NCBI RefSeq assembly: GCF_000004075.3
Contig: NC_026659.2
Coordinates: 15,208,272-15,272,271 of the forward strand
Length of the DNA: 64,000 nt
Direction: 5' to 3'
Source of the DNA: Cucumis sativus
Lineage: Eukaryota; Streptophyta; Magnoliopsida; Cucurbitales; Cucurbitaceae
Shown here: positions 25,185-37,800 of the stretch, piece by piece
Numbering within the stretch: position 1 is the first letter of the stretch
How the letters are laid out: each line of letters opens with the position of its first letter
The notes under the pieces: generated by a model
What the model saw: only the letters and a program-made list of their open reading frames with translations
The model's database searches: none
What the model was told of the DNA's origin: nothing
Program-made: the position numbers and the translations under genes

Positions 25185-27486
25185 GGTAGATATCGTAATT
25201 TGTCCTGCTTTTTTTTTTTTTAAAAAAAAATAATTTGAATTTAAATTTTAAATCTTAATTGTTAATTCTTAATTCTTAAATTTATATTTTAAAACAAAAA
25301 CAAAAATAAAAACAAAAACATATTTAAAATTAAAAATAAAAATAAAAGTTTTTCTCTTCGCGATTTTTTCTTAACAATCCTCTATTTTAGTTTTCCTTTG
25401 TCATCAAACTCTGTTTTTTCACACTCCCGCTTTCTCCCAATCTCTCACCTTCTTCCACTCTCCCACTTTCTTCCCCTTTCTCTGCTGCACTTCAGTTCAC
25501 TATCTAAAAAAATAGACATTGCCCTGTTAAAAGAGAAGGAGAATATTCAATTTGCGAGGGTTTTTCTGGGGATTTTAAGAAGAGGCACACATAAAAAATC
25601 TTTTTACGTGTTTGTGATTTGGAAAGATCTTTACGGGGCACACGTAAAAATAAATGTTCATTTGTGATTTGGGAAGAGGGGGAGAGGATAAAGAACCTTT
25701 TACATGTAAAGCATACCTGTTAGTAAGTTCTTTTATTTTCATGTTTGATGATTTTGAGTTAATTATTTGGCACTCATTTGGGTGTTGTCTTAATTATTCA
25801 TTTAAATCACTCATTAATTAGTTGTTTTGTTAATCATTTAGTTCCAATTTGACATCGTTTAATTGACATGCTAATTCAATTATTTGCGTTTTTTTAATTA
25901 CTTGGCACCCATTTCACATTCATTCTGTGTAAATTACTTACACACATTTGACATGTTGATTTAATTATTTGCATCTTTTTTAATTACTTGGCACCCATTT
26001 TACATTCTGGGTTAATTACTTGCATCGCTATGGTATCATGCGTTAATAATTATCCATATTAATTAATTAGCATCATCTTGTATTTGATAACACCCATTTT
26101 TCATTGGCACTCATTTTATATTGTGTGTTAATTACTTATATCCATATGACATCCTGCTTTAATAATTATCAATGATTAATTAATTAGCATCCGATATTTG
26201 ACGGTACCCATTTTCGATTTGGCCTATTGATTAATTAGCACCCTTTGACGTTTTTAATTTTTGACATATTGAGTTAATTGTTTGGCACTCATTTGGCATC
26301 CCGTGTCAATTACTCATTCGAATTATTTGCATCCGGTACATTTTGCTTTAATTACTTTGACATCCACTAGGCTAATGTTTTATTTATTTACTTTATTTGC
26401 ATCTTGCATTAAACCTACTTTGATTACTGGGTACCCTATTTGGCATTCTGCAGTTGATTATTATTTGACGCCCATTTGACTTTCCGTTTAATTATTCATT
26501 ATCCTAGGCTGATTAATTATTTTGTATAACATTAATTTTATTATTTTGCATCGTTATATATTAATGAATTAACTATCTTGCATCATTCTGCATTAATTAA
26601 TTAATTATCTTGCATCATTTTGCATTAACTAATTAATTATATGGCATCTTTCTACATTAATTAATTATTTTGCATCCTACTGCATTAATTAATCATCTTG
26701 TACATTTTGCATATTGCTTATATTTTCCATGTATTTATTTTATGTATTTATTTTATCTCAACATATTACTCTTCAAGTATTTCTCAAATTTCATAATGTT
26801 TTGTCTTTGTTATTATTCATTTTCCAATTTAAATATAAAAATGTAAATTGGAGAACAAGTATTGTTTTTTATAGATTTTATAATTTAAATTTCATGAACA
26901 CATGAAATTTCTCCATTTGAAATTTAATTAATAAATTGTTTTTAAATAAACACATTTCATATTTTAAATGAGACTAAGTAGTGTTTTCTATGAATTTATT
27001 AATTCTTATATACATAAAATTTTTTATTAAACACCTATGATAGATATTAAAATATCAAATTTTGGTATCTTAATATTCTTAAGGTGAATAAAAATATTTT
27101 AAAACAAAAAACAAAAAATCTTTTTTCTAATGACTTTTATGCCACCCATAATTATCAATTCATGCTTAGGTTTTATTTTTTTCGATGTGAATTGAAAACC
27201 ATGAGACATTTAAAAAATAAATAAATAAAAACTTTGTTTTGTGAACCCCTATAATTTAGTTTAAAAGATAAAACTGGATAACCATTTTATGGGTGTTGTA
27301 GGGTGTTAACATCTTCCCTACACACAACTGACTCTCGAACCTAAATCTCATGAATTTACTTAGACCATTTTTTTTTGTGACCAATCACACCTTAATATGG
27401 TTGGTGGCGACTCTAAAACTATTTATTTATTGAAATTAAATAAACTATGGAGGTTGGTCGCTTCGCTATGCGATCATGTCGCGACA
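25185..27486 (+). repeat. 3' LTR of the Tat-type element
   Basis: It starts GGTAGATATCG (the expected T is a G) right after the polypurine tract and ends GTCGCGACA, followed by CATAA. At 2302 bp it is about 117 bp longer than the 5' LTR, with extra copies in the repeat block, and it diverges at many sites. Confidence 0.88.
25750..26710. repeat. LTR-internal TTAATTA/ATTTGGCACCC repeat block (3' copy)
   Basis: Counterpart of the block at 16290-17220, with the same TTAATTATTTGGCACTCATTT-type units but a different number and order, consistent with repeat turnover after insertion. Confidence 0.8.
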
Positions 27487-27491
27487 CATAA

Positions 27492-30003
27492 TACCTATGG
27501 TTAATAAAAAAATGGTTATGAGAATTTCAACCATTTCCAAACCATTATATTTCATATATATTACATCATATCCCTAATGGAAATTAAACATTTCGTATTA
27601 TTTAAAGAAAATTATTAGATAATACATAGTACGTATGGTTAATAATGATTTAAAAATAAAGTTTTATCATCACTACCGTCGTGCTAATTATGTTTATACA
27701 CTAATTTTGATTGATTTTTATTAAAAAATAATTTATTGTGCCTCTTTTATCGGATAATTATTTTTCACATTGTGTTTTTTAATTACGTTAATATTCATAT
27801 TTATTTTAATTAGACGTTTTATTTCATATGTGACGTTTTGTTTCCAATCATCCTTATTATGCATGAGTAATCAAGAAGTATAATATTTGTGTTATATATC
27901 TTTACGTAGGATAATACGTGTTTTACTTGTATTTACATGATACAAATAATGAGACCAAATATCATACCATGTAGTGTATTTGCAAGCTTTTGAAAAATAT
28001 TTACTAATTTAAGATATTTTTGAGATTAATAAGATTTTTCCAATATCTCCTAAATATATGCCTATAATTCATAACAATTTTTTAGATATTTAATATTCAA
28101 ATCAAATTAATTAACATTTGTTTATTTAATTCATAAAACATATAAAATATTTTGAAATTCAATCCCTAAAATAATAGCAATCACTTATCCACTCTTTTCA
28201 TGGGATTTATATTTAAAATTATTTATAAAAAATTTATTAGATAATACATAGTTATTTTAATTTATATTTTAAATTGTACACTTATTTTCATTGTTAATGA
28301 CAAATATATATACAATATTTGAATGTTGTTATATTTTAAACAATTTATTAAATAACACATAATATATAAAATTTAATAAAAAAGTTAATTTAAATTTTAA
28401 TATATATTTTTAATAACAATTTGAATTTGAATTTTAATATATATTTTTAATAACAATTTAAATTTAAATTTTAGGATTTAATTATGCCTCAATCACATTT
28501 TTGCAATTATTTGAATCTTCTTCTTTTAGGTTTTATTAGTGAAAATAAAAGAAAGAGATTTAGGGAGAGGCAACTAACAACAGATAAACACAATGTGAAA
28601 GAGAATTTTTTTTATTGCAAACAAGAGAGAATAACTCAAATGAATCTCGAATGTATGAAGAACTCACTGATTTGAGTGGAGGAACTCACCGATGCGTATC
28701 TTGCTAAGATGTATATAAGTTTTGAATTCTATGGTATAATTTTATGATTTCATCCTTATTATAATATCAACAATGCTCTCCTTTTCAACTTGAAGTTTTC
28801 GGCTATGACTGTTCGACAGGTGTAGAGCCAAACCAAATTGAATGTGTCTCAATTTTGCAATTATCCATTTCAAATGAATTGTATCTTTTGGACATTGAAA
28901 TAAATTTTAAATTTTGCAGGCATGAGGTGGAGCTTCCCATTAATGACAATTTTTATAATCTTTATGTTTTTGTAAGAAATTTTTTTATGTAGCATATGTT
29001 ATTTCAATTACAAAGTATTTGGGGTTTAGGTAAATAATTGTACTTTTTATATTAAATATGAGCATTTGAAGGATTGTTTCATTTATTTATTTTTCTATTT
29101 TTTATGTTTTGCTATTATAACAATTTAAAATTATTTTTGCTATTTTCTCAAAGTAAAACTCATAATTTGCTATTCGCCCAATTTTCATAAATGTTCTAGT
29201 GAACTTTAATTTTACTAAAATGTAGAGCCCAAATGACCAAATTACTCACATTTATTATTAATAATATAATATAAAATGAATAAGAAAATAAGAAAAGTAA
29301 GACCATCACATCACATAAGGAAAATGAAACGGTGGTAACAGTTTCTGAAAAAATTCATTCAAATTTCGGAAAGCTTCCAATGTTGAAGAAACTTCCAAAT
29401 AGTAGTCTTATTCATTCGAAAATTATCGGGAACATAGCTCTTCAATTTTCTATGTAAATCTACCAGATAGAGCAGACTATTTTCAATGAACAACTAAAGC
29501 AAACATGTTTCGCCTCTATTTCGGCGAAGAGTTTCGATAAGTAAGGATTTATGGTTATATACAAAATTTGTCAGGGTATATTGAAGACATTTGAATGTTC
29601 TGATGCCTAAATCAAGCTTCTTCCATAACTTTAGTGTGTTTGTATGAATAAATTGGAGTTTCTTCTGAAGCGGACGTATTATTTTGAATATGCAATAGTA
29701 TATAATTTGAAGAGGAGTTTGCAAAAATAGCAAAAATAATTATGATAATGGAGTCGATGCCACTTATATTTTCAAGATTGCAAAAATAGCAAATTTAAAA
29801 ACAGATTATCGTCAAATTACAGTCATATTTGCCAAATTTACAATATGCAAAAAGAGGTGTTATGAGCTATTTTTTTTTCTAAATTTCTGTGTCATCTAAT
29901 GCAATTTCCCTAATTTTAAATATGCAAGAGTATATAATGAAAATGCATATTCTCATTATGTGAACAAAGACAGGTACATATTATTTAAAATATGCAAGAG
30001 TAT
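27492..30003. other. AT-rich spacer with repeat fragments
   Basis: No gene seen. At 28396-28475 a unit reading TAATATATATTTTTAATAAC is directly duplicated. Around 29100-29180 and 29720-29850, paired text of the type GCAAAAATAGCAAA suggests fragments of a Mutator-like element. Short open frames at 28484 and 29494 show no motif. Confidence 0.4.
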
Positions 30004-30147
30004 TATTAATGTAAATTCTGTAATTTAGGCTAATTATATTACATTCCTTATTTAATTTGGATAATTTAGCTATTTATGTAACAATTGATACTCTTGTAAC
30101 AAATAGAATATTTTATCAATAAAATACTAAAATAATATTCCTCTACA
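30004..30147 (+). repeat. 5' LTR of copia copy A
   Basis: 144 bp, from TATTAATG to CCTCTACA, abutting TGGTATCAGAG. It differs from the 3' LTR at five positions by eye, including the second base (A for the expected G). Confidence 0.88.
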
Positions 30148-30463
30148 TGGTATCAGAGCCAAGTTTGACATAGCCGTCGCCCCCTCAATCTTCACGAACT
30201 CTGACTAGACGACCCGTACCCGACTCGTTCTGTTTGAAGACTCCCAGTTCATGTTACTCAGATCCGTCGATCCGTTCGATGACGCCTAGTTCTGCGCTGC
30301 TCCGGTCCCCTCCACTCCAACTTAGATCTTTGCTTTGTTCTGCCTTACTTCGTCAAGACAAGGCTCGGAACGATCATATTTTTTGTCGTATTCGTAGAGT
30401 CTTGAAGGAACCAATTTTCTTTTTTTTTTTAATCGCCGCCGCCGTCGCCAATCGCCTGTGAAC

Positions 30464-32109
30464 CGTCTGTCTCCGGTGATGTTCCTGAATCTCCACCTGC
30501 TACTCCTCTTCGTCGCTCTACCCTGGTAAGAGAACCTCTCACTGATTACCATTGTTTTTCCACCATTGTTTCCCTTGTTGAACCCACCTCTTATCAAGAG
30601 GCCAGTACTAACCCAGTATGGCAGAAAGCAATGGATGAAGAATTACAAGCTCTTGAAAAGACGCACACTTGGGACTATGTTGACTTACCTCCCGGTAAAA
30701 GACCCATTGGTTGCAAATGGATTTACAAAATCAAAACTCACTTTGATGGAACTATTGAACGTTATAAAGCTCGGCTTGTTGCAAAAGGGTACTCACAAGA
30801 ATATGGGATTGACTATGAAGAAACATTTGCCCATGTTGCCCGGATGACATTTGTTCGCAGCTTGTTAGTTGTTGCTGCTGCCAAACAGTGGCCTCTTCTT
30901 CCGATGGATGTCAAAAATGCCTTTATTAACGGAACCCTCTCTGAAGAAGTATATATGAAGCCACCTCAGGGCACTTCTCCTCCTCCCAACAAGGTGTGTC
31001 TCCTTCGTCGCGCTTTATACGGTCTCAAACAGGCTCCACGAGCTTGGTTTGCCATGTTTAGCTCCACCATTACTCAACTTGGATTTACCTCCAACTCTCA
31101 CGACAATGCCCTTTTTACACGACAGACAAACCATGATATTGTTCTTCTCCTTCTTTATGTTGATGATATGATTATTACTGGTAATGATCCATAGGCCATA
31201 TCCAACCTACAACAATATCTTGGTCAACATTTTGAGATGAAAGACCTTGGATCTCTCAATTACTTTCTCGATCTTGAAGTCTCTCACCGTTCAGATGATT
31301 ATATGTTATCTCAAGCGAAATATGCATCTGATCTGATAGCTCGCTCAAGAATTACAGACTCCAACACATCTTCAACACCGTTAGATCCCCATGTCCATCT
31401 AACTCCGTTTGATGGTGTTCCTCTTGACGATGCAAGCTTGTATCGACAACTTGTTGGCAGTCTTATGTACCTAACAGTGACTCGCCCAGATATTGCATAC
31501 GCCGTTCATATTGTCAGTCAATTTATGGCTGCTCCTCGAACAATTCATTTTACTGCTGTTCTACGCATACTTCGCTATGTCAAAGGAACCTTGGGACATG
31601 GTCTCCAGTTCTCCTCTTAGTCTTCCCTGGTGTTGTCTGGATATTCTGATGCTGATTGGGCTGGGGATCCTACTGATCGACGATCCACCACAGGATACGG
31701 TTTTTACTTAGGTGATTCTCTCATCTCATGGCGTAGTAAGAAACAAAGTGTTATCTCTCGCTCAAGTACGGAATCTGAATATCGTGGTCTGGCTGATGCT
31801 ACTGCTGAACTTATATGGCTCCGGTGGCTCCTTGCTGATATGGGTGTCCCTCAACAGGGTCCTACCCTCCTCCATTGTGACAATCGTAGTGCCATTCAGA
31901 TTACTCACAATGATGTGTTTCATGAACGTACAAAACACATTGAAAATGACAGTCACTTTGTTCGTCACCACCTCTTAAGCAACACCCTCCTCTTACGTTC
32001 TGTTTCTACTATTGAACAACCTGCGGATATCTTCACCAAAGCTTTGCCATCTAATCGGTTCTGTCAATTACTTACCAAACTCAAGTTGATCGCCACTCTA
32101 CCACCTTGA
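30464..32109 (+). pseudogene. copia RT-RNase H remnant (copy A)
   Basis: The frame reads MDEELQALEKTHTWDYVDLP (30631 on), KWIYKIKTH, DVKNAFINGTLSEEVY, RRALYGLKQAPRAWF and the catalytic YVDDM (about 31159), then the copia RNase H with [34 protein letters not shown] and ADIFTKALP. It is interrupted by TAG at 31192 and TAG at 31618. In both places the copy at 50-55 kb has CAG. It cannot make a complete polyprotein because everything upstream of RT is deleted. Confidence 0.9.
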
Positions 32110-32122
32110 GTTTGAGGGAGTG

Positions 32123-32266
32123 TGTTAATGTAAATTATGTAATTTAGGCTAATTATATTACATTCCTTATTTAATTTGGGTAGTTTAGCTATTTATGTAA
32201 CAATTGATACTCTTGTAACAAATAGAATATTTTATCAATAAAATACTAAAAGAATATTCCTCTACA
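32123..32266 (+). repeat. 3' LTR of copia copy A
   Basis: 144 bp, TGTTAATG to CCTCTACA, directly after the purine tract TTTGAGGGAGTG and followed by AGTGT. Confidence 0.88.
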
Positions 32267-33207
32267 AGTGTATAGTAATTATTATACAATACAATTTAAA
32301 TATGAAAGGGAAAGGACGTGAGTTATATATTGACTGTATACAGTATGATTCAAAATTTAAGAAACAAAGTTAATAATATGATTCATTTAATGCATTAAAT
32401 AGGTAAGTTATAAGATACATACTAAATTTGACATGAAATAATTATGGTATTGTGTTATATAAATATTTAATTAATATGAAAGACAAAATGATGATTAAAA
32501 ATTTCAAAATCTTATTTAATAAAATTAATTAGATTTTAAAACATTTGTTTAAAATCATATAAACTAGTTTTCTTCTAAAATTTTCTAGAAATTTGGATAA
32601 GCGAAAAAATGGGTCCAAGTCCAAAAGCAAATGAATGTCAAAGCACCTTCAAAGATATGAAGTTATAAATTATATATAAAGAATATAATTTCTCTCAAGC
32701 TTCGGAGACTTGTAGCTTTGAAGTTCTTAAAATATGAAGTTCATATAGTCAAACCTCTAAAGATCTAACTAATATAACCGCCCTAGAAATATGAACAAGG
32801 TTGATAATTAAAAATGAATAAGGAAAACATGTAAAAAAAAAAAAAGTTAGAATTAGGATGAGAAACAATGGAGATGGAGTAGTAGAATTGATTTGGAATG
32901 AAGTTGAAGTAGTTTAGGGAGGGTGAGGGAGGGAAGTGTTGGGGGGTGGAGACAAATGCCATAAAAGAGTTAGGAGAATATAATATGTTGGTGTACTAAA
33001 AGGAGAAAAGAAGGGAGTAAAAGTGGGGAGAAACGTGTCAAAAGAATGACCCTCAAAGCGTGTGGTTGTTAGTGTTTCTTTGGAAATTGGTTTTTTCTTT
33101 TGAATTTTAATAATAATAATAAAAGCACTTTCCAGTTCCATGCTACCACTAGAGGACATAACATACTACGAATTAAGCCAATCAAATTAGGTACACCCAA
33201 TATCCCA

Positions 33208-33208
<1 letters not shown>
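32267..33208. other. AT-rich spacer
   Basis: No gene seen. The open frames at 32914-33159 and 33069-33299 (minus) are simple-sequence translations. A TAATAATAATAA microsatellite lies near 33109. Confidence 0.4.

Positions 33209-33253
<45 letters not shown>
33209..33253. repeat. (CTTT)n microsatellite
   Basis: About 11 perfect CTTT units. It generates a spurious poly-Phe/Leu/Ser frame on the plus strand and an Arg-Lys-Glu frame on the minus strand. Confidence 0.95.
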
Positions 33254-33454
33254 CCGTGTATCTCCCATTTCCAAACCTTCCTTTTTCTCTTAAAATCAAT
33301 TTCTGTTCTATAAACGTAAATAAATCAATGCTAAATTATATTCTCTTTCTTTTTCACACGTTTGAGATTTGTGTTAAATTAGTATTTGACTCATCAAATC
33401 CTAGTTTTCTTTTCTTTTTTTTTAAAAAAAAGTACTTGATTTCTATAGGAGACT

Positions 33455-35090
33455 CTCAATCTACTTTGATACCAATTGGAAAAACATATTAATCTAAGAG
33501 AGAATACAATATCAAACATAATGTCACATACATTATGTCTGACAAGAGAGTTATTTTACAAAACCAAATAAAAAAAAGTAATGACAATGAATATTACTAA
33601 TCCAATTTGGTGCAAAATCACATACATCTAGGGACAATGAGTCCGATGTAATGAAACTTCAGTAGATAAAGAGTTTAGTAATTACAACAAAATTACTTAT
33701 TTGACAGACTCTCATGTAGCTTGCTCTTCAACATTTCAACTTAAACTCTCTCATTCTCGTAAAATGTCTATTCAAGTTTTGTAAGAGATCCTCTTAATAT
33801 AATATGCTTATGCTCGGTGAGATCCCTTCAAAGTCACTATATTTAGACTCTCCCTAAATACGACATCAATATCAAACTTCCCCCAAGTTCTACAATGACT
33901 ACATAACCAAAAGTCTTAGCGACAAACACAAAGGTTTTTCAATACCAATACATGAAGATTGAGGCTTAGACAAACTCTAAGCTCAAAATGTTCAATGCAC
34001 ACACTTTTCTGATGAGGCGATAACACTAAAAATGAAAAGAGTAACACACACATATATGACTAGCCTAAATAACATTAGTTTAGAAGAAAATAAATATTTC
34101 TTGCATGAAAAAAAAAAGAGACAAAAATGGCTTTAGTTCTTACCTAAAAAGCATTTTGTCTTTCCTCTCAGTCGAGTAAGACTGAGTTGTAAGTACACTT
34201 TTGTCCCAAGATTCTACTTAACCAACTTACCTTCTCACCCAACTTAAATCAAAATGCCTTGCTAACTCGCCTAAGCTTGATCACTTAGCTTTTAAACTTT
34301 AATATCCAAATTTAATTTAAATTTCTCTTTCTTTTACCAAAACTTAACAAGTTTGAAAGGTTTCTATAAATTTTTTAAGTTTTACACACTCTCCGAAGAG
34401 AATCCACTCCTATGCATGATCTAAAGTCCTACATGGACCTCACGGTGTGAACTCTTAAGGACGCTAGAGCTAAAAGTACGCTACTTCTCTCTAGCTGAAG
34501 CGTTCTATGATGGATTTTAGGGTAATCAACAAATTAGAATCATACTTAGTCTAACTTAAATATACCCTAAGTTTAGGTGAAATATTCAAGAAAAACCTTT
34601 ATACTGAGTTTTAACCTACGATGTTTAGGTGATAAACAAATTTTATTACCTCACATCTCACACATGCACATACAACTAGGTTAAGTAGGCTCAAGAACTG
34701 ATTACGATCTCTAGATAACAGATGTTCGAAATACACAGCATAATGATGTCCCAATAATCTTCCTCACACAAAATGGCCAACCCTAGTCTAAGGACTAGAC
34801 ATCCTTTAACTATTCACAACAAACAAGTGGGCATAACCTCCCAAATAACCGTACAAAAAAAGTAAAGAATACTGCTCGTAGAAAAGGAACGTATGTTTGT
34901 GGAGTCAACATTTAGAAAAAACATCCATTTGTAAAAAACAACAACCAATACACAAAAACACATTTGATACAATATCTATAAAACTTAAATAAATAGTGTC
35001 AAAACATAAATAAACAGTGCCAAAACAGAAATCCTAACAAATAACAAAAAGATTTTTTTTTTTTTTAAAAAAAAAGAAGTACATATTAAC
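33455..35090 (-). mobile_element. Possible retrotransposon leader/LTR remnant
   Basis: On the minus strand CCAATTGGTATCAAAGTAG (33480-33462) resembles the tRNA-Met primer site that follows many plant LTRs. The 1.5 kb to its right, lacking open frames, would then be an old LTR ending near the T/A-tract at 35047-35070. No second LTR, target duplication or coding part was found, so this is a guess from one motif. Confidence 0.25.
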
Positions 35091-35560
35091 ATTGGAACCA
35101 ATTTAAGATATATTGAAAGTACATGAACTAAAAATTTTAACAACTGAATGTACAATGACTAAAATTGAACAAACGCTTTACTGTTATAACCAAAATGGTT
35201 TCTAAAGAATCTTGTGGCACTCAACTACACTAGTAAACACTAGTAAAGTTTGGACATGTATCAAGTAACTCATCCTTTCCACATTTGCTTTCTCTAGTTT
35301 TTCACATTTATAGAGTAGTTCCATCTTTTTGTTTTAATATACTTACACGTTTATCAAAAAATTTCATCTTATTACTATTACTATACACCTTAAACACAAT
35401 AGAAGGTAGCAATGGGACTATTGAAAAAATAGGAAGAAGATAAACGACTGTGTTGTAGTCCAATACAGTTAATCACATAATGGTTGAACTCATGTAATTT
35501 GACACATAATAATGTAAAGTAATATAAGCGTAGGTCCCTCCAAAATAGTACGGATGTGCT
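35091..35560. other. Spacer
   Basis: No gene, RNA or clear repeat seen in this stretch. Confidence 0.35.
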
Positions 35561-35564
35561 CAGC

Positions 35565-35685
35565 TGACACGTCTGCCACGTGTACAGCTAAGAGTTGGGG
35601 TAACAGTGTAAGTCGTGGTAAAGTGAATTTCTGATAACGTTATCTTCCGCTTATTGGGCCAATACGTCCACGTAGCATCTCCTTC
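35565..35685. promoter_or_regulatory. ACGT/G-box cluster with a perfect 12-bp palindrome
   Basis: Within 120 bp there are GACACGTC (35567-35574), a G-box CACGTG (35577-35582), the palindrome GATAACGTTATC (about 35631-35642), TTGGGCCAAT (35653-35663), TACGTCC and CCACGTAGC. Such ACGT cores bind bZIP and bHLH (PIF-type) factors. It lies about 2.3 kb above the phytoene synthase leader. It could be a distal element of that gene or an orphan promoter; the window does not decide. Confidence 0.4.
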
Positions 35686-36495
35686 CTATCTCCATCACTT
35701 CTCTCTTTTTTTTTTTCTTTTTTTTTTTATCTTCTTTCAATTATTTGCTTTCCTTTTTCCTAAATCTTATTTCATTCTTTTATTATTATTACTTAAATCA
35801 TACTAGTGACATGACATGAATTCCTTTTCCATATTTAATTCCTTTTCTTTCCTTTTTTTTTATCATAAATTATTTTAAATTTTAAAATTATTTGGGCCAT
35901 TATTTCTTCTTCTTTCTTTTTTTCCTACTAATTTAAACCAACCTTTTTAAAATGACTGTTTTCAAATAACACAAAAAGAACAAAATTATTAACAGTTTTG
36001 TAGTTTAAAAAAGTAATAATTACTTATTGTTTTAAAATTGTTTTGTTTTTAATTAAAATACTATTTAAACCAGAGGAGTAAGAGATAAAATTTATTATAT
36101 TTGATTTTTCAATAATAAAGGATAAATATTTTGCTTTAAAATTTGTTTGAAAAATGTAAGCACAACTTTTTAAATGAGTAGATATATAAATATAAATGAA
36201 AAGTGAACTTTGGCATTTGCTGAAGATTATGAACCCCCCCCCATCCCTTTTGGGTGGTGTTGTTTAATTGGAAGGTGGTTTTTGGATTAATTGTTAGAGA
36301 ATTGAGCACATATTTTTTTTAACATGAATATATAAATAGTAGTTTAGTTAATACCACACCTATAGTTATTATTATAATTTAGTTAAAAGACAAACTTTTA
36401 GTTAAATAATCCAATCCCACTCTGGTTTCATCTCTAAAATAATAAAAATAAAACTCAATGGGAACTTTTAGTTTCATTCATATTTTTTAAACTAC

Positions 36496-36526
<31 letters not shown>

Positions 36527-37800
36527 ATATATATTATCAAAATATGTTTTTGTTATACATACCCAATTCAACAAACTAAGTCAATTATAATTAATCCAAG
36601 GTTAGTGTTGGAAAGAAAATGATATGTACATAATACACAAAAATAACTACTACCAAATTAGTATTAAAACAAAAAAAAAAACCCAAATCCACTCTTGGTT
36701 AGTATTAAGTTAATCAAACTTGAACAATGTGTGTTATAACTAAAAATATAATAGGAGGTGTGTATAGAGCCACTTAGAAAACATGGAGAAACTCAACACA
36801 TAATCACTATCCACATTTGAAGCAATTGATTATTATTTATTTATTTGTTTTTTTTTTTAAAAAAAAGATTCAATTAAAACTAAGAGTCGTCCACTTCAAT
36901 TTCTATATTTGGTTAACTAATTATTTATCACTAATTATTCCTTTTTTTTAAGACTACTTTCCATATTTCACTGCATGTTCATCCATTCGTGTTAAAATAA
37001 GATAACTATTACTTAACTCATCAAAAACAATCTTTTTCGATTTCCATATTAGAAATTTATTTGTTTCTTTACTATATATATATTTATTTGAAAAATCGAT
37101 TAATTTAAGTGATTTACAATTAATAAATGATCAAATGTGCAGTATTTTATTCATCTTTTCTGCCTACTTTTCCATCATAAAACAGAAAAACAAAAGGTTT
37201 CAGAAAACATTTGGTATAAATTCTTATGAAAATAACCATTTAATTTAATTATCAACTTTATTAGGTAACTGTTAGCATTTTAAAATACAACAAAATAAAA
37301 CAAAATATAATATTTTATAACGAAACTGATATTAGTAAAAGTTTATCAATTTTGTTTATATATTTTGTAATTTGTAAGAATTAAGTATTTATTACAAAGA
37401 AACCTTATTAATGGTTGTTTAGAAAGTGGATTGAAGTGATTACGTTTGATGTTGTTTCTTGTGTCGTGCGACACACATAACTCATGTCAAATTAATAAAC
37501 AAAAATTGCAATCCGATTGATGAGAAAAGAGGGATCAATTTGAGAATGTTATTGTTACTGTTTTAGATTAAAAAAAAAAGGTATGAATTTTGAAATATTG
37601 TTACCTTACTCTTAAGGTTTTGTAAATTTATTATTATTACACAAAGTTCGATTAGAATGTGTACCCATCAGGTAAATTGGTTAAATTATTAGTGAGGCCA
37701 AAGTTGAGAGGAGTGGAGAAAAAATTGTCCCGTAAGGAACTAAAACAAAGAATGTAATTTGTGGATGAAAACGAAAAGAAGTGAAACGAAAAAAGAAGTA
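35686..37800. other. AT-rich spacer upstream of phytoene synthase
   Basis: No gene seen. It holds a pyrimidine-rich run (35700-35760), a (TA)n microsatellite (about 36494-36536), a C run at 36232-36241 and a small inverted repeat GTGTCG-TG-CGACAC (about 37459-37472). Confidence 0.45.

Larger units (their letters stand above)
15769..27486 (+). mobile_element. Full-length decayed Ty3 (Tat/Ogre-type) retrotransposon
   Basis: An 11.7-kb element bounded by identical 5-bp target duplications CATAA (15764-15768 and 27487-27491). LTRs are 15769-17953 and 25185-27486. The order is LTR, primer-binding-like GCGACTCCATTGGAGAC (17958), gag, RT, a second (archaeal-type) RNase H, integrase, tandem repeat, polypurine tract AAAGGGGGGCAAAC (25171-25184), LTR. 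An extra RNase H before integrase and long 3' untranslated repeats are typical of the Tat lineage. All reading frames are broken by several stops, and the two LTRs differ in length and by many substitutions, so it is an old, inactive copy. Confidence 0.9.
30004..32266 (+). mobile_element. Internally deleted Ty1/copia retrotransposon (copy A)
   Basis: Two 144-bp LTRs (30004-30147 and 32123-32266; 5 differences seen) flank the element. The left LTR is followed by the primer site TGGTATCAGAGCC; the right one is preceded by the purine tract TTTGAGGGAGTG. Flanking pentamers AGTAT and AGTGT are an imperfect target duplication. The leader joins directly, near 30462, to the region just before the reverse transcriptase, so gag, protease and integrase are missing. 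It is closely similar in its coding part to the minus-strand copy at 50-55 kb. Confidence 0.9.

Noticed and set aside
33100..33492. 130-codon frame with FFLSFFLSFF
   Set aside because: Translation of the CTTT microsatellite.
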